Shown: positions 10,088-19,513 of the stretch, piece by piece
How the letters are laid out: each line of letters opens with the position of its first letter
How positions within the stretch are numbered: the stretch's first letter is position 1
DNA from: Iris pallida
Lineage: Eukaryota; Streptophyta; Magnoliopsida; Asparagales; Iridaceae
Direction of reading: 5' to 3'
DNA: 64,000 nucleotides
Assembly: GCA_029216955.1 (NCBI GenBank)
Contig: JANAVB010010791.1
Coordinates: 9,642,721 to 9,706,720 of the forward strand
Program-made: the position numbers and the translations under genes
Notes under the pieces: model-generated
What the model saw: the letters and a program-made list of their open reading frames with translations, nothing else
The model's database searches: none
What the model was told of the DNA's origin: nothing

Positions 10088-10117
10088 TGGATTCTCGATA
10101 GTGGATGCTCGTGACAT
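10088..10117 (+). pseudogene. pol: Copia protease active site with a stop codon
   Basis: In the pol frame, WILDSGCS is read at 10088-10111 with Asp-Ser-Gly at 10097-10105. The next codon is TGA (10112-10114), where copia proteases normally have Arg before His-Met-Thr. CGA to TGA would explain it. The protease active site is thus cut off from the rest of pol. Confidence 0.85.
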
Positions 10118-13096
10118 ATGACGGGAGACGCAAATCTTTTTGCATCACTATCGATGAAGAGAGAAGGATACGTATCCTTCGATAACAATCTCAAAGGGCA
10201 CATAATAGGTAATAGTATCATTGGTCATCCTCCTTCTCCTGTAATAAAGGATGTCTGCCTAGTGACCGAGTTAAAGCATAACCTACTCAGCATTAGTCAT
10301 CTTGCTGATCATGGATATGATATTAACTTTGGACAAAACAATTGCTGCATCTATGATAGGTCAACGGGAGACATTGCTTTTGAAGAAAAAAGAGAGGACA
10401 ACATCTATATTTTCTATCTTTCTATAAATACTAACAATGCAGGAAGATGTCTATATGCCCACAAAGACGAACGACTACTTTGGCACCAACGTCTTGGTCA
10501 TGCCAACATGGATGCTATATCCAGGCTATCGACCAAGAAGCTAGTGAGAGGATTGCCCAACATCACATTCAAAAAGGACACGGTATGTGCCGAATGTGAA
10601 TTAAACAAGGCAACCAAATCCTCATTTTATTCCATCAACTCTGTAAGTACTACTAGACCCCTGCAACTACTCCATATGGATTTATTTGGTCATAGTAGAA
10701 TAGCTAGTCTTGGTGGCAAGCTTTATGCATTCGTTATTGTTGATGATTTTTCAAGATTTACTTGGGTTTTATTTCTCGTAAATAAGAGCGATGCTATTTC
10801 TGTTTTCAAAGTTTTTGTAAAGAAAGTTCAGAACGAAAAAGGCTACATGATTACTCGAATCCGAAGTGATCATGGAGGCGAATTCGTAAATTATGATTTT
10901 GAAAATTTTTGTAATGCAAATGGTTTTGATCATGAATTTTCTTGTCCAAGAACTCCTCAACAAAATAGTATTGTGGAGCGGAAGAATAGGACTCTCGGCG
11001 ATATGGCTAGAGTCATGTTGAATAAATTTTCACTTCCGAAATATTTCTGGACAGAAGCTGTCAGTACAGCATACCACATTTTGAATAGGGTGCTTATTCG
11101 TCCCATTACGAAGAAAACACCCTATGAGCTTTGGTTTGGGAGAACCCCCAATGTTTCTTATTTTAAAGTTTTTGGATGTAGATGTTTTATCCTTAACACC
11201 AAAGACAACTTAGGCAAATTTGATGCCAAAGCTGACGATGGTATTTTCCTTGGTTATGCCGCCAAGAGTAAAGGATATAGAGTTTTTAATAAACGCTCAC
11301 TAATTGTGGAAGAGTCAACTAATGTGACTTTTGATGAAGATAAGAGTGCAGTAAGTACTCTTGATGATGACGTTGAGCCGTCAACTTCTACTCCAATGAA
11401 TACTTCAACCGAAACTAATTCTCTGGAGGGTTTGCCTAAGAAATTTTCTTTCAAACCTTCTCATCCAGAAAATTTAGTGATAGGCGAAGTTTCACGTGGA
11501 GTAACTACCAGATCATCACTAAGAGACTCTATTGCTAGCACTGCCTTTATTTCACAAGTTGAGCCGAAAAATATTTCTGAAGCTTTTAATGATAAATTTT
11601 GGATTTCTGCTATGCAAGATGAACTCAACCAATTCGAGAGGAGCCAAGTGTGGGAACTAGTTCCTAGACCGGCTAATCACTCGATAATTGGTACTAAATG
11701 GGTGTTTAGAAACAAAGTGAATGAAGATGGTTCAGTCACACGCAACAAAGCTCGTCTAGTAGTTCAAGGATACAACCAAGAGGAAGGTATCGACTACGAT
11801 AAGACGTATGCTCCTGTTGCTAGACTAGAATCCATTCGGATGCTTTGTGCATTTGCTAATTATCAAAATTTCAAATTATTTCAAATGGATGTGAAAAGTG
11901 CTTTCTTAAATGGTTTTATTAAGGAGGAAGTTTATGTAAAACAACCTCCTAGATTTGAAAATCATAAATTTCCCGACCACGTGTTCAAGCTAAAGAAAGC
12001 GCTATATGGCCTTAAACAAGCCTCCAGAGCTTGGTATGAAAGGCTGAGCAGTTTCTTGCTTGAGAAAAGTTTTTCAAAAGGGAAAATTGACACTACACTG
12101 TTTATAAAATCTTTTAAAGACACCATTCTATTGATTCAAATTTATGTTGATGATATCATTTTTGGTTCTACTTATGAAACCCTCTGTCAAGAATTTGCCA
12201 AGTGTATGCAGACAGAATTTGAGATGAGCATGATGGGAGAGCTCAACTACTTTCTTGGTCTGCAAGTAAAACAAATGGCTAATGGAACTTTCATCTGTCA
12301 GTCGAAGTATACAAAGGACATGCTGAAGAAGTTCGATCTTGACAACGTCAAACCAATCAGCACTCCAATGGCTACCTCAACCAAACTAGAACCAGATAAG
12401 AGTGGCAAACCCGTTGATCAACGTAAGTATCGAGGTATGATAGACAGCTTACTTTATTTAACTGCTAGTCGCCCCGATATCATATTTAGTGTTTGCCTAT
12501 GTGCTAGATATCAAGCAAATCCTAAGGAATCACACTTGACCGCGGTTAAGCGTATCTTTCGATACCTTAAAGGTACGGTTACTGTGGGCCTATGGTATCC
12601 CAAGACAACATCATTTAACCTCATTGGTTACTCTAATGCTGACTTCGCCGGATGCAAGGTCGACCGTAAAAGTACAAGCGGCACGTGTCACTTATTAGGA
12701 AAGGCTTTAGTCTCCTGGTTTAGCAAGAAACAGAATTCTGTCGCACTATCCACAACAGAAGCTGAATACATCGCAGCTGGGCGTTGTTGTGCACAGATTC
12801 TGTGGATGAAGCAAACCCTTGAAGACTATAATCTATCTTTCATGCACATTCCTATATTCTGTGACAATACTAGTGCTATTAACTTGACTAAGAACCCTAT
12901 CTGTCACTCACGCATAAAATACGTTGAGATCAGACACCACTTTTTGCGTGATCATCAGCAAAATGGCACGATTAACTTAGAGTTTATTGACACTGATCAT
13001 CAGCTAGCAGATTTCTTTACTAAGCCATTATCCGAAGAGCGCTTCAATTTCCGTTGTCGTGAACTTGGAATTTTAGATGAAGCTGTCATAAATTAA
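10118..13096 (+). CDS. pol: Copia pol: rest of protease, integrase, RT and RNase H
   Basis: This open frame has 992 codons, with its first ATG (10118) just inside the protease (MTGDANLF). The integrase zinc-binding region begins near residue 121 (WHQRLGH..CAEC). The integrase core has Asp at about 187 (HMDLFG), Asp at about 251 (SDHGGEF) and Glu at about 287 (VERKNRT). RT spans about 500-760 with QMDVKSAFLNG and the catalytic YVDDIIFG at about 676. RNase H follows with STTEAEYIA at about 878 and ending near ADFFTKPL. All visible catalytic residues are present. It is out of frame with gag, so it could be made only if the frame breaks upstream were bypassed. The ATG is probably not a natural start. 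Confidence 0.95.
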   Translation: MTGDANLFASLSMKREGYVSFDNNLKGHIIGNSIIGHPPSPVIKDVCLVTELKHNLLSISHLADHGYDINFGQNNCCIYDRSTGDIAFEEKREDNIYIFYLSINTNNAGRCLYAHKDERLLWHQRLGHANMDAISRLSTKKLVRGLPNITFKKDTVCAECELNKATKSSFYSINSVSTTRPLQLLHMDLFGHSRIASLGGKLYAFVIVDDFSRFTWVLFLVNKSDAISVFKVFVKKVQNEKGYMITRIRSDHGGEFVNYDFENFCNANGFDHEFSCPRTPQQNSIVERKNRTLGDMARVMLNKFSLPKYFWTEAVSTAYHILNRVLIRPITKKTPYELWFGRTPNVSYFKVFGCRCFILNTKDNLGKFDAKADDGIFLGYAAKSKGYRVFNKRSLIVEESTNVTFDEDKSAVSTLDDDVEPSTSTPMNTSTETNSLEGLPKKFSFKPSHPENLVIGEVSRGVTTRSSLRDSIASTAFISQVEPKNISEAFNDKFWISAMQDELNQFERSQVWELVPRPANHSIIGTKWVFRNKVNEDGSVTRNKARLVVQGYNQEEGIDYDKTYAPVARLESIRMLCAFANYQNFKLFQMDVKSAFLNGFIKEEVYVKQPPRFENHKFPDHVFKLKKALYGLKQASRAWYERLSSFLLEKSFSKGKIDTTLFIKSFKDTILLIQIYVDDIIFGSTYETLCQEFAKCMQTEFEMSMMGELNYFLGLQVKQMANGTFICQSKYTKDMLKKFDLDNVKPISTPMATSTKLEPDKSGKPVDQRKYRGMIDSLLYLTASRPDIIFSVCLCARYQANPKESHLTAVKRIFRYLKGTVTVGLWYPKTTSFNLIGYSNADFAGCKVDRKSTSGTCHLLGKALVSWFSKKQNSVALSTTEAEYIAAGRCCAQILWMKQTLEDYNLSFMHIPIFCDNTSAINLTKNPICHSRIKYVEIRHHFLRDHQQNGTINLEFIDTDHQLADFFTKPLSEERFNFRCRELGILDEAVIN

Positions 13097-13845
13097 AACT
13101 CACCTGCGTAAATATCAATTATATTATGATTCTCTTACGATGAACTTGCTATGGGTACAAGCCGAAAGGGTCCTTCTGACAACAAGGCGTAAAAGCCTAA
13201 GCGACACGGTGCACTAGTCCTCAGGACTACCGCTAGCTGGGATCCGGCCCCTGCAGCTAACCCATGGCAAATTCAAACTATTGAATTATAATATACTTCC
13301 TTGTTTATTATATGGTTCGTTTTAATTTATTATTGCCTACTTGATATTTTCTAAGTTCATTCTGATGTTAGTATACCTCACTATCTACTTGATTGATTCC
13401 ATCAAGCTTTTATCCTCATTTCTAACTATTTTTTCAACACTTAACCAATTTTTATCTTCTTGCTCATCTTTCGGTTCTGGAAGACTAATCCAGAACTCGG
13501 GCCGAACTCTGCCCCTAACAGAGTTTGGGCCGAGTTCGGTCCCATTGTTCCAGCGTCGGGGACAGCCTCAGCCGTTTGATCATTTTAGATCCTACGGTCC
13601 AGATTCCCTCCGACCAAAGAAAATTCTCATCTTATATTCGGGTTTTCATCTCTCTCCTTCATTCTTACCACCACCTTCACCTCTCCAAACTTTTTTCTAC
13701 AAACCCTAACCCTAGTTTTCTATCAAGAGTGCTCCATTGCTCATCAAAATCAAGGGAAAGGGGTTTCTCATCATTCTCTTCCACTGTTTGTTGTTGATTT
13801 CAGGTATATCTCCTTCTTTCTCTCCATTTCAAGTTCTCTAATTTC
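13097..13845 (+). other. Copia spacer between pol and the third ORF
   Basis: There is no convincing coding frame; small open stretches at 13341-13709 and 13525-13797 lack family features. It holds two palindrome-like blocks, 13491-13511 and 13519-13539, close variants of the LTR palindromes. A pyrimidine-rich stretch and TTTCAGGT at about 13799 precede the third ORF. In Sireviruses the third ORF is thought to be expressed separately, so this spacer may hold splice or promoter signals. Confidence 0.6.
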
Positions 13846-15138
13846 TTGCAAATGGCTCCTCGCTTGCCCAATCATGGAAAGAGGATCCGAACCGAGGGTG
13901 CTTCCTCTTCGAATCCTCCTCCTCCCATTGAGGAAGTAGCTGAACAACAACCCATTCATCCGTTGTTCAACCCGCCTAGTCCCCACGATCCTACCACTTA
14001 TGACGACCGATTGTTTGTGTCGCTAGACGCTTCTAACGAGTGATTTAGCAACTTTCGAACTCGTCCGGTGTTCAGGGGACATCCTATAAATTTTACAATC
14101 TTTTCTCAATATGAATCATTGTTTCGTGATCTATGTTTGGATGAGTTAGTTGCCTCAAACTTTGTCATTTATCGTAGCGCCATCCAAATGTTCTATTGTA
14201 ACTTGACTCACGATGCAACCCACATCTACTCCCGGGTTGCCGGTATTGATATTGCTTTTGATGCTTCTGAGTTGGGCGAGTATCTTGCACTTCATGATCT
14301 CGATACTTGGTATAAGCTTGTGGAAGCTCGCCAATTCTAATTTGTTGGTGAAACTTCTCTTGAAGGATTCAAGGAGGAATTATGTGTCAAAGAGGAATTA
14401 TGTGCCCCTAACATAAGTCCTCGCAAGCTTATGGCCAAGCACCTCAACCCATATTTCTATGAGCTTCATCGAATCATTTTCAACACTATCTTACCAAAAG
14501 CTGGTTCCACCGATGAAGTTACATACTTTGTGATCTCTGCTTTATATTACCTTCATTATCGTATCCCCTTCAATCTTCCAAGGATAATGATGGACTGGAT
14601 GATAAACTGCAGGAAGAAACCAAGAGCCTTGGTTTATCCTTTATACCTTCCTCTGGTTTTTCGTGCGTTCATCGTTCCTATTCATGACTGTCAGTTCTTG
14701 CCTGCTCCTACTTTCCTGTCCAAGACACGACGCCTTCAGGCAGTTGTCGCCTCTCCTGAGACTTCTGAGCAGTCTGATGATGAGGAGCCTGACGCCCCTC
14801 CACTCGGTCAGGATGCACCACCTCCACCTGCCACTCTTGAGTCTATTCAGACTATGCTCCGGGATCGTTTTGCTCTTGAGGACGATCGCTGGACGCAGAT
14901 AGATTATCGGACTACGCTGCAGATGAGTGCCCTCAGCAACTCGCTGCACGATATCCGGTATTCTATGTCTCGGTACCCCTCTATGCCCATTCCCATGGAG
15001 CGGGATCCTGGTCGCGCTGGATATCGCATTGACGACCCCTGGGTCATGCGGTACCTGGATCCGGATGCTGCTATCGTGGACCCCAGCCGCTCTTTCACTG
15101 ATCATTCAGACTCTGCTGGGCCTTCTCGTGCTCCGTGA
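13846..15138 (+). pseudogene. Copia third ORF (Sirevirus env-like / plant transposon protein)
   Basis: A single frame from ATG 13846 (MAPRLPNHGKR) to the stop at 15136-15138 is broken by TGA at 14041-14043 and TAA at 14338-14340. It begins with a basic, Pro- and Ser-rich stretch, then a compact middle region (around SLFRDLCLDELVA and YFVISALYYLHYRIPF), then an acidic, Pro-rich tail with SDDEEPDAPP. The position after pol and this layout match the extra ORF of Sireviruses, often called env-like, though evidence that it is an envelope protein is weak. I see no clear signal peptide or transmembrane anchor. The function is unknown. Confidence 0.8.
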
Positions 15139-15676
15139 TAGAGATTGGCTACTATCTGCTGCTGCTGATGATGATCTTAGTTGATGCTTTTTGATTTATA
15201 GTTATTTAGTTTGTTTTTGGATTTATGTACTTGGATATTCTATCACTCTGGTTTGACATTTGGCTCTATGTGATGACATTTTATGCTTATCATAGTTTTA
15301 TATTTTATGCTAGTGACTCATTTTGATTATTCATATACTGTTTCTTCTTTGCTTGGTGTGTTTGCATCACTATTAATTGTCTATACTGCAGTTTCTATGC
15401 TATTCATTCATCTGCAGTCTATATTGCTAAATGCCAAAAGGGGGAGAACTATGTATATTCTGGATATATTTGTTTCTTTTGTATATCTGTGCTTGTTTGT
15501 GCTTTTTGGAGATATTATTTATCAGGCCAACAGGTTCAATACATTATTTACGGGGGAGCTATTGTTTCTAGCTCGGCATCAATTATGGGGGAGCTATGTT
15601 GCTATAATCAACTGTGTCCAAGTATGAATGTTGAATATACATATATTATTTTGCCAATTATCAATATGGGGGAGAT
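15139..15676 (+). promoter_or_regulatory. Copia 3' untranslated region with four polypurine tracts
   Basis: No gene is seen; the open frames at 15283-15627 and 15489-15710 are AT-rich and one ends in the LTR. Purine tracts with the core GGGGGAG occur at 15436-15448, 15552-15558, 15586-15593 and 15668-15675, the last directly abutting the 3' LTR as the functional PPT. Multiple PPT copies are a described Sirevirus hallmark. Confidence 0.8.
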
Positions 15677-16622
15677 TGTTGACACAAAGTCACAGTCAAC
15701 CAAATATTGACAACATTGACTAAATAATATCTGTATTAATTCAATACGACACACGACGTCTGCATTAAGCTCAAGACAGACAACAGCTCAGCCTCTGCTT
15801 CTCAGTCGTATTCAAGTCTGTATTTTATATTTTCTTTGAGTCTATACAAATGTAATCTGAGTCATGCTGAGCTCTTGAAACTTAGACTATAACCTACCCA
15901 ATAATCCCAAGCTCCACCAAACCAGAAATTGCCCAATGGTCCCCTTTGAACCACTCTGTGCTCTGGAGACAGAGTTCGGGCCGAACTCTGCCTCCACACA
16001 GAGTTCGGGCCGAACTCTGTCCCCTAGAAATCAGGAACCCTAATTTTAGGGTTAGCTGGTTGCTAGTTGTCCAACGGCCAAATTTTTGAATTTTCCTACC
16101 CAAATTCTGACCGAATTCTGCCTATAAAAATACTATAAATAGGGCATGAATTCTCTCATTTCAAATCATCCAATCTTCTCTTCTCTTCTCTCTTATAACT
16201 CAAATAAGCCATATCCTTCCCATCTACTAGCCACAAGCCTCCTAAGTCTCGAGTGCTCAGCATCTCTCAGTTAGGATTCTTCTGCAATAGTTGAAGAAGT
16301 CGCTTGGACAATTCCAAGCAAATCGCCACTGCGATCCTCTGTAAGAAGTTGACGTGCTCTTCTGAAAAAAAGGCACGGGTTGTAAACTACTGTTTCACAA
16401 ATAGTGGATTTAATCCTGAGCTAGAGTTCTCAGGCCTGGACTAGTCCTCCACGAGGGAAACCAGGTTAAAATCGCTGTGTTTGTGTATGCTTTCTTGCTC
16501 TTCATTTACTTTTCGCTTTTTACTCTGATTATTCATAGATCGTGAAAGAGTTAATTTTTTAATCAATTATTTTCTATATAAACTCTATTCACCCCCCTCT
16601 AGAGTTGCCAAACTGTTCTTCA
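15677..16622 (+). repeat. Copia 3' LTR (946 bp)
   Basis: It is the same length as the 5' LTR, with about 23 base differences counted by eye. Both palindromes (15970-15990 and 15999-16019) and the TATA box are kept. It ends GTTCTTCA followed by the TSD AAGGG (16623-16627). Confidence 0.95.
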
Positions 16623-18908
16623 AAGGGCTTCATCCGATCTAGTTCTTCACCTTGGGGTGCACTGGTACTTTTTGTACCCAAGAAGGATGGGTCGGTACGG
16701 ATGTGTATCGACTACAGGGTACTTAACAACCTGACAATCAAGAACAGATACCCACTGCCGCGGATCGATGATCTCCTTGATCAGTTGAACGGAGCTCGGG
16801 TGTTCTCCAAGATTTATTTGAGGTCAGGTTATCACCAGGTGAAGGTAAAGAGGGAGGATATTCCTAAGACCGCTTTCAGGACGCGGTACGGGCAGTTTGA
16901 GTTTTTGGTTATGCCGTTTGGGCTGACCAATGCACCAGCAGTGTTTATGAATCTAATGAACAAGGTGTTCCACCAGTACTTGGACAAGTTCGTGGTGGTG
17001 TTCATTGATAATATCTTGGTATATTCCATGACAGAGGAGGAGCACGAGGAGCATCTGTGGATAGTGCTGGAGACTCTCAGGAGGGAGCAGCTTTATGGAA
17101 AACTCTCCAAGTATGAGTTTTTCTTGGACTGGGTGGACTTCTTGGGGCATGTGGTGACTGGAGATGGTATCTCAGTTGACCCCAAGAAGATTGTAGCAGT
17201 TGAGGCATGGGCAGCGCCGACTTCAGTGGCAGAGATCAGGAGTTTCCTGGGGATGGCAGGATATTATTGAAGATTTGTACAGGATTTCTCCTGGGTTGCA
17301 GAGCCGTTGACACGGTTGACCCGGAAGGATACTGAGTTTGTTTGGTCAGAGGAGTGTCAGGCAGCTTTTGATGAGTTGAAGAAGCGGCTTACGACAGCTC
17401 CGATTCTGACATTGCCTTCAGGATCGGGTGGATTCACTATTTATAGTGATGCTTCAGGGAAGGGGCTGGGTTGTGTCTTGCAGCAGCATGGGAAGGTGAT
17501 TGCCTATACTTCCAGGCAATTACGTCCCTATGAGAAGAACTATCCTACCCATGATTTGGAGCTGGCGGCAGTGATCTTTGCTTTGAAGTTGTAGAAGCAC
17601 TATCTGTATGGCGAGAGGGTGGAGATTTTCACAGATCACAAGAGCTTGAAGTATGTGTTTACACAGAAAGAGCTCAACATGAGGCAGCGCAGATGGCTAG
17701 AGTTGATGAAGGACTTTGACATCTCACTTCAGTATCACCCCGGGAAGGCCAACGTGGTTGCCGATACCTTGAGTAGGTATCCGACAGCCATATGTTTGAC
17801 TATGGATCGGCACCTGCTTGCAGACTTGGAGAGCCTTGGGATAGAGGTAATTGTGCCCGGAGTGCAGATGCAGTTATGGGGCCTTCAGATACAGTCGGAC
17901 TTGATGGAGAGGGTCAAGGCGACGCAGTTCGAGGATGTGGCTCTGCGGTGTATCCGAGAGCAGGTTCGTGCAGGGTTGGTGGATGGCGAGTTTTTACTTA
18001 CAGAGGATGGTGTCCTGAGGCACGGTTCCCAGTTATGTGTGCCTAGCGGGAAGCTCAGTAAGCAGATCATGCAGAAGGCTCACAGATCGCAGTACTCTAT
18101 ACATCCTGGTGCCAATAATATGTACAGGGATCTGCGAGAGCATGTCTGGTGGTACGGGATGAAACGGAAGGTGTCCCACTTCGTAGCTAGATGCTTGGTC
18201 TGTCAGTAGGTCAAGGCAGAGAGGCAGAGGCCCGGAGGATTATTACAGCCGTTGCCCATTCCAGAGTGGAAGTGGGAACATATCACCATGGATTTCGTAT
18301 CTGGGTTGCCGCGTACACCAGAAGGGAAAGACGCGATTTGGGTCATCGTTGACAGGTTGACCAAATCGGCCCACTTCTTGCCATTTAAGGTGGGTACATC
18401 TACAGAGAGGCTTGCGGAGTTGTATATGAGGCAGATAGTCAGGATTCACGGAGTTCCCGTCAGCATTATCTCAGATCGGGATAGTCGCTTTACTTCCCAT
18501 TTCTGGAGGAGTCTGCAGACTAGTTTGGGCACTCAGCTCAAGTTTAGTACTGCATACCACCCCCAGACGGACGGACAGTCAGAGAGGACTATTCAGACCC
18601 TTGAGGACATGCTGCGGACGTGTGTCCTAGATTTTGGAGGTTCCTGGGAGGATCATCTATATTTGGTGGAGTTTGCTTACAATAACAGTTATCAGGCCAG
18701 CATTGAGATGTCACCGTTTGAGGCTCTGTACGGGCGTAGGTGTCGTACACCCTTATCTTGGGATGATGTTGGAGAGTGAGCTTTACTGGGACCAGAGATG
18801 GTTGTTGACATAGCCGAGAAGGTGAAGCTCATCAGGGACAGACTTCGCGTGGCGCAGGACAGACATCGGTACTGGGCCGATAGCCACCGGAGGTCGTTGG
18901 AGTTTGAG
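16623..18908 (+). pseudogene. pol: E1 RT, RNase H and integrase, with stops and lost catalytic residues
   Basis: The frame resumes at [12 protein letters not shown] directly after the copia element. RT motif A reads [10 protein letters not shown], with TAT at 16815-16817 in place of the catalytic Asp codon. The FIDD box reads FIDN (17010-17012), so two active-site Asp are lost. RNase H keeps Asp (YSDASGKG, 17448-17450). The integrase keeps its CLVC zinc-binding end and a D, D-35-E core: Asp 18291-18293, Asp 18474-18476 and Glu 18582-18584. Stops are TGA 17268-17270, TAG 17592-17594, TAG 18207-18209 and TGA 18777-18779. Comparison with E2 shows the first three to be C-to-T or G-to-A changes. 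The open frame starting at 16605 begins inside the copia LTR and is chimeric there. Confidence 0.95.
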
Positions 18909-19012
18909 GTACAGATTTAGAGATAGGATTAGAAGTAGGTTGTTTTATTTTTGTGTTTTATTTGATTGATCGTGTTTGATTTTTAGTAACTTGAGACCTT
19001 GCATGTGATTAG
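18909..19012 (+). other. Putative spliceosomal intron between E1 integrase and chromodomain
   Basis: After the codons for LEFE the frame is lost for 104 bases that begin GTACAG, are T-rich, and end TGTGATTAG. Removing them joins GAG to GTTGGAGAC and restores the usual FEVGD..FL sequence in frame. E2 has a T-rich GT..AG segment of unlike sequence at the same codon. The alternative is an insertion or a natural frame change. The intron is inferred from sequence alone. Confidence 0.6.
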
Positions 19013-19435
19013 GTTGGAGACATAGTTTTTCTGCGGATATCTCCGACTCGTGGTACGATACATTTTGGTGGAGGTGGAAAGCTTAGCCCGCGCTTCATCG
19101 GCCCTTTCGTTATCAGCGGGAGAGTCGGTGACGTGGCATACAGGCTAGACTTGCCACCTGCACTAGTGGGAGTTCATAACGTATTCCACGTATCACAGTT
19201 GAGACAGTACGTGGCTGACCCTAGCTATGTGCTCGATCATTCGGAGATTGAGGTTGGACCTACTCTCAGTTATCCAGAGCAGCCTGTGGAGATTCTGGAT
19301 CGCCGAGAGAAGGTACTGAGGAACCAGGTGATACCCATGGTACGCGCCGCATGGAGGCATCATTCTCCAGGAGAGTCTACCTGGGAGCGGGAGGATGAGA
19401 TGCACGATCGGTACCCCTATCTTTTTGGACCTTGA
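19013..19435 (+). pseudogene. pol: E1 integrase C-terminus and chromodomain
   Basis: Open from GTTGGAGAC at 19013 to the stop at 19433-19435 in a frame different from the integrase core. It reads VGDIVFLRISPTRG, then a GKLSPRFIGPF segment (the GPY/F-like module), HNVFHVSQLR, and a C-terminal chromodomain-like module from about 19310 (KVLRNQVIPMVRAAW, then TWEREDEM, ending YPYLFGP). Chromodomains of chromoviruses guide integration to chromatin marks. An ATG at 19133 lies inside the conserved region and is not a real start. Confidence 0.9.
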
Positions 19436-19499
19436 GGTATACTTTTCTATCCTTCTCAGCAGTTAGTTTCGCCTTTAATTTCGATGACGAAATTATTTT
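19436..19499 (+). other. E1 3' untranslated region
   Basis: Short noncoding stretch from the pol stop to the PPT. It includes TTTCGATGACGAAATT, the counterpart of TTTCGAGGACGAAATT found just before the PPT of E4 and E3. Confidence 0.7.
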
Positions 19500-19513
19500 A
19501 AGGGGGGTAGATT
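19500..19513 (+). promoter_or_regulatory. E1 polypurine tract
   Basis: AAGGGGGGTAGATT directly precedes the 3' LTR and primes plus-strand DNA synthesis. E4 has CTAAGGGGGTAGGAT on its own strand and E3 has AAGTTGGGTAGGA. Confidence 0.85.

Larger units (their letters stand above)
6917..16622 (+). mobile_element. Sirevirus-type Ty1/copia retrotransposon inside E1 pol
   Basis: Size is 9,706 bp with LTRs of 946 bp each and TSD AAGGG. Domain order is gag, protease, integrase, RT, RNase H, which is the copia order. Sirevirus traits are the large size, a long coiled-coil gag, an extra env-like ORF after pol, several polypurine tracts before the 3' LTR and short palindromes in the LTR. By eye the two LTRs differ at about 23 of 946 positions with no length change, so insertion was fairly recent. 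Gag and protease carry stops and frame breaks. The frame from after the protease to RNase H is open for 992 codons. Confidence 0.95.

Noticed and set aside
13846..15138. A retroviral envelope gene
   Set aside because: No clear signal peptide, transmembrane anchor or cleavage site is seen. It fits the Sirevirus third ORF of unknown function better.
15283..15627. 114-codon hydrophobic frame after the copia third ORF
   Set aside because: AT-rich 3' untranslated sequence that includes the polypurine tracts. Hydrophobicity comes from T-rich codons.
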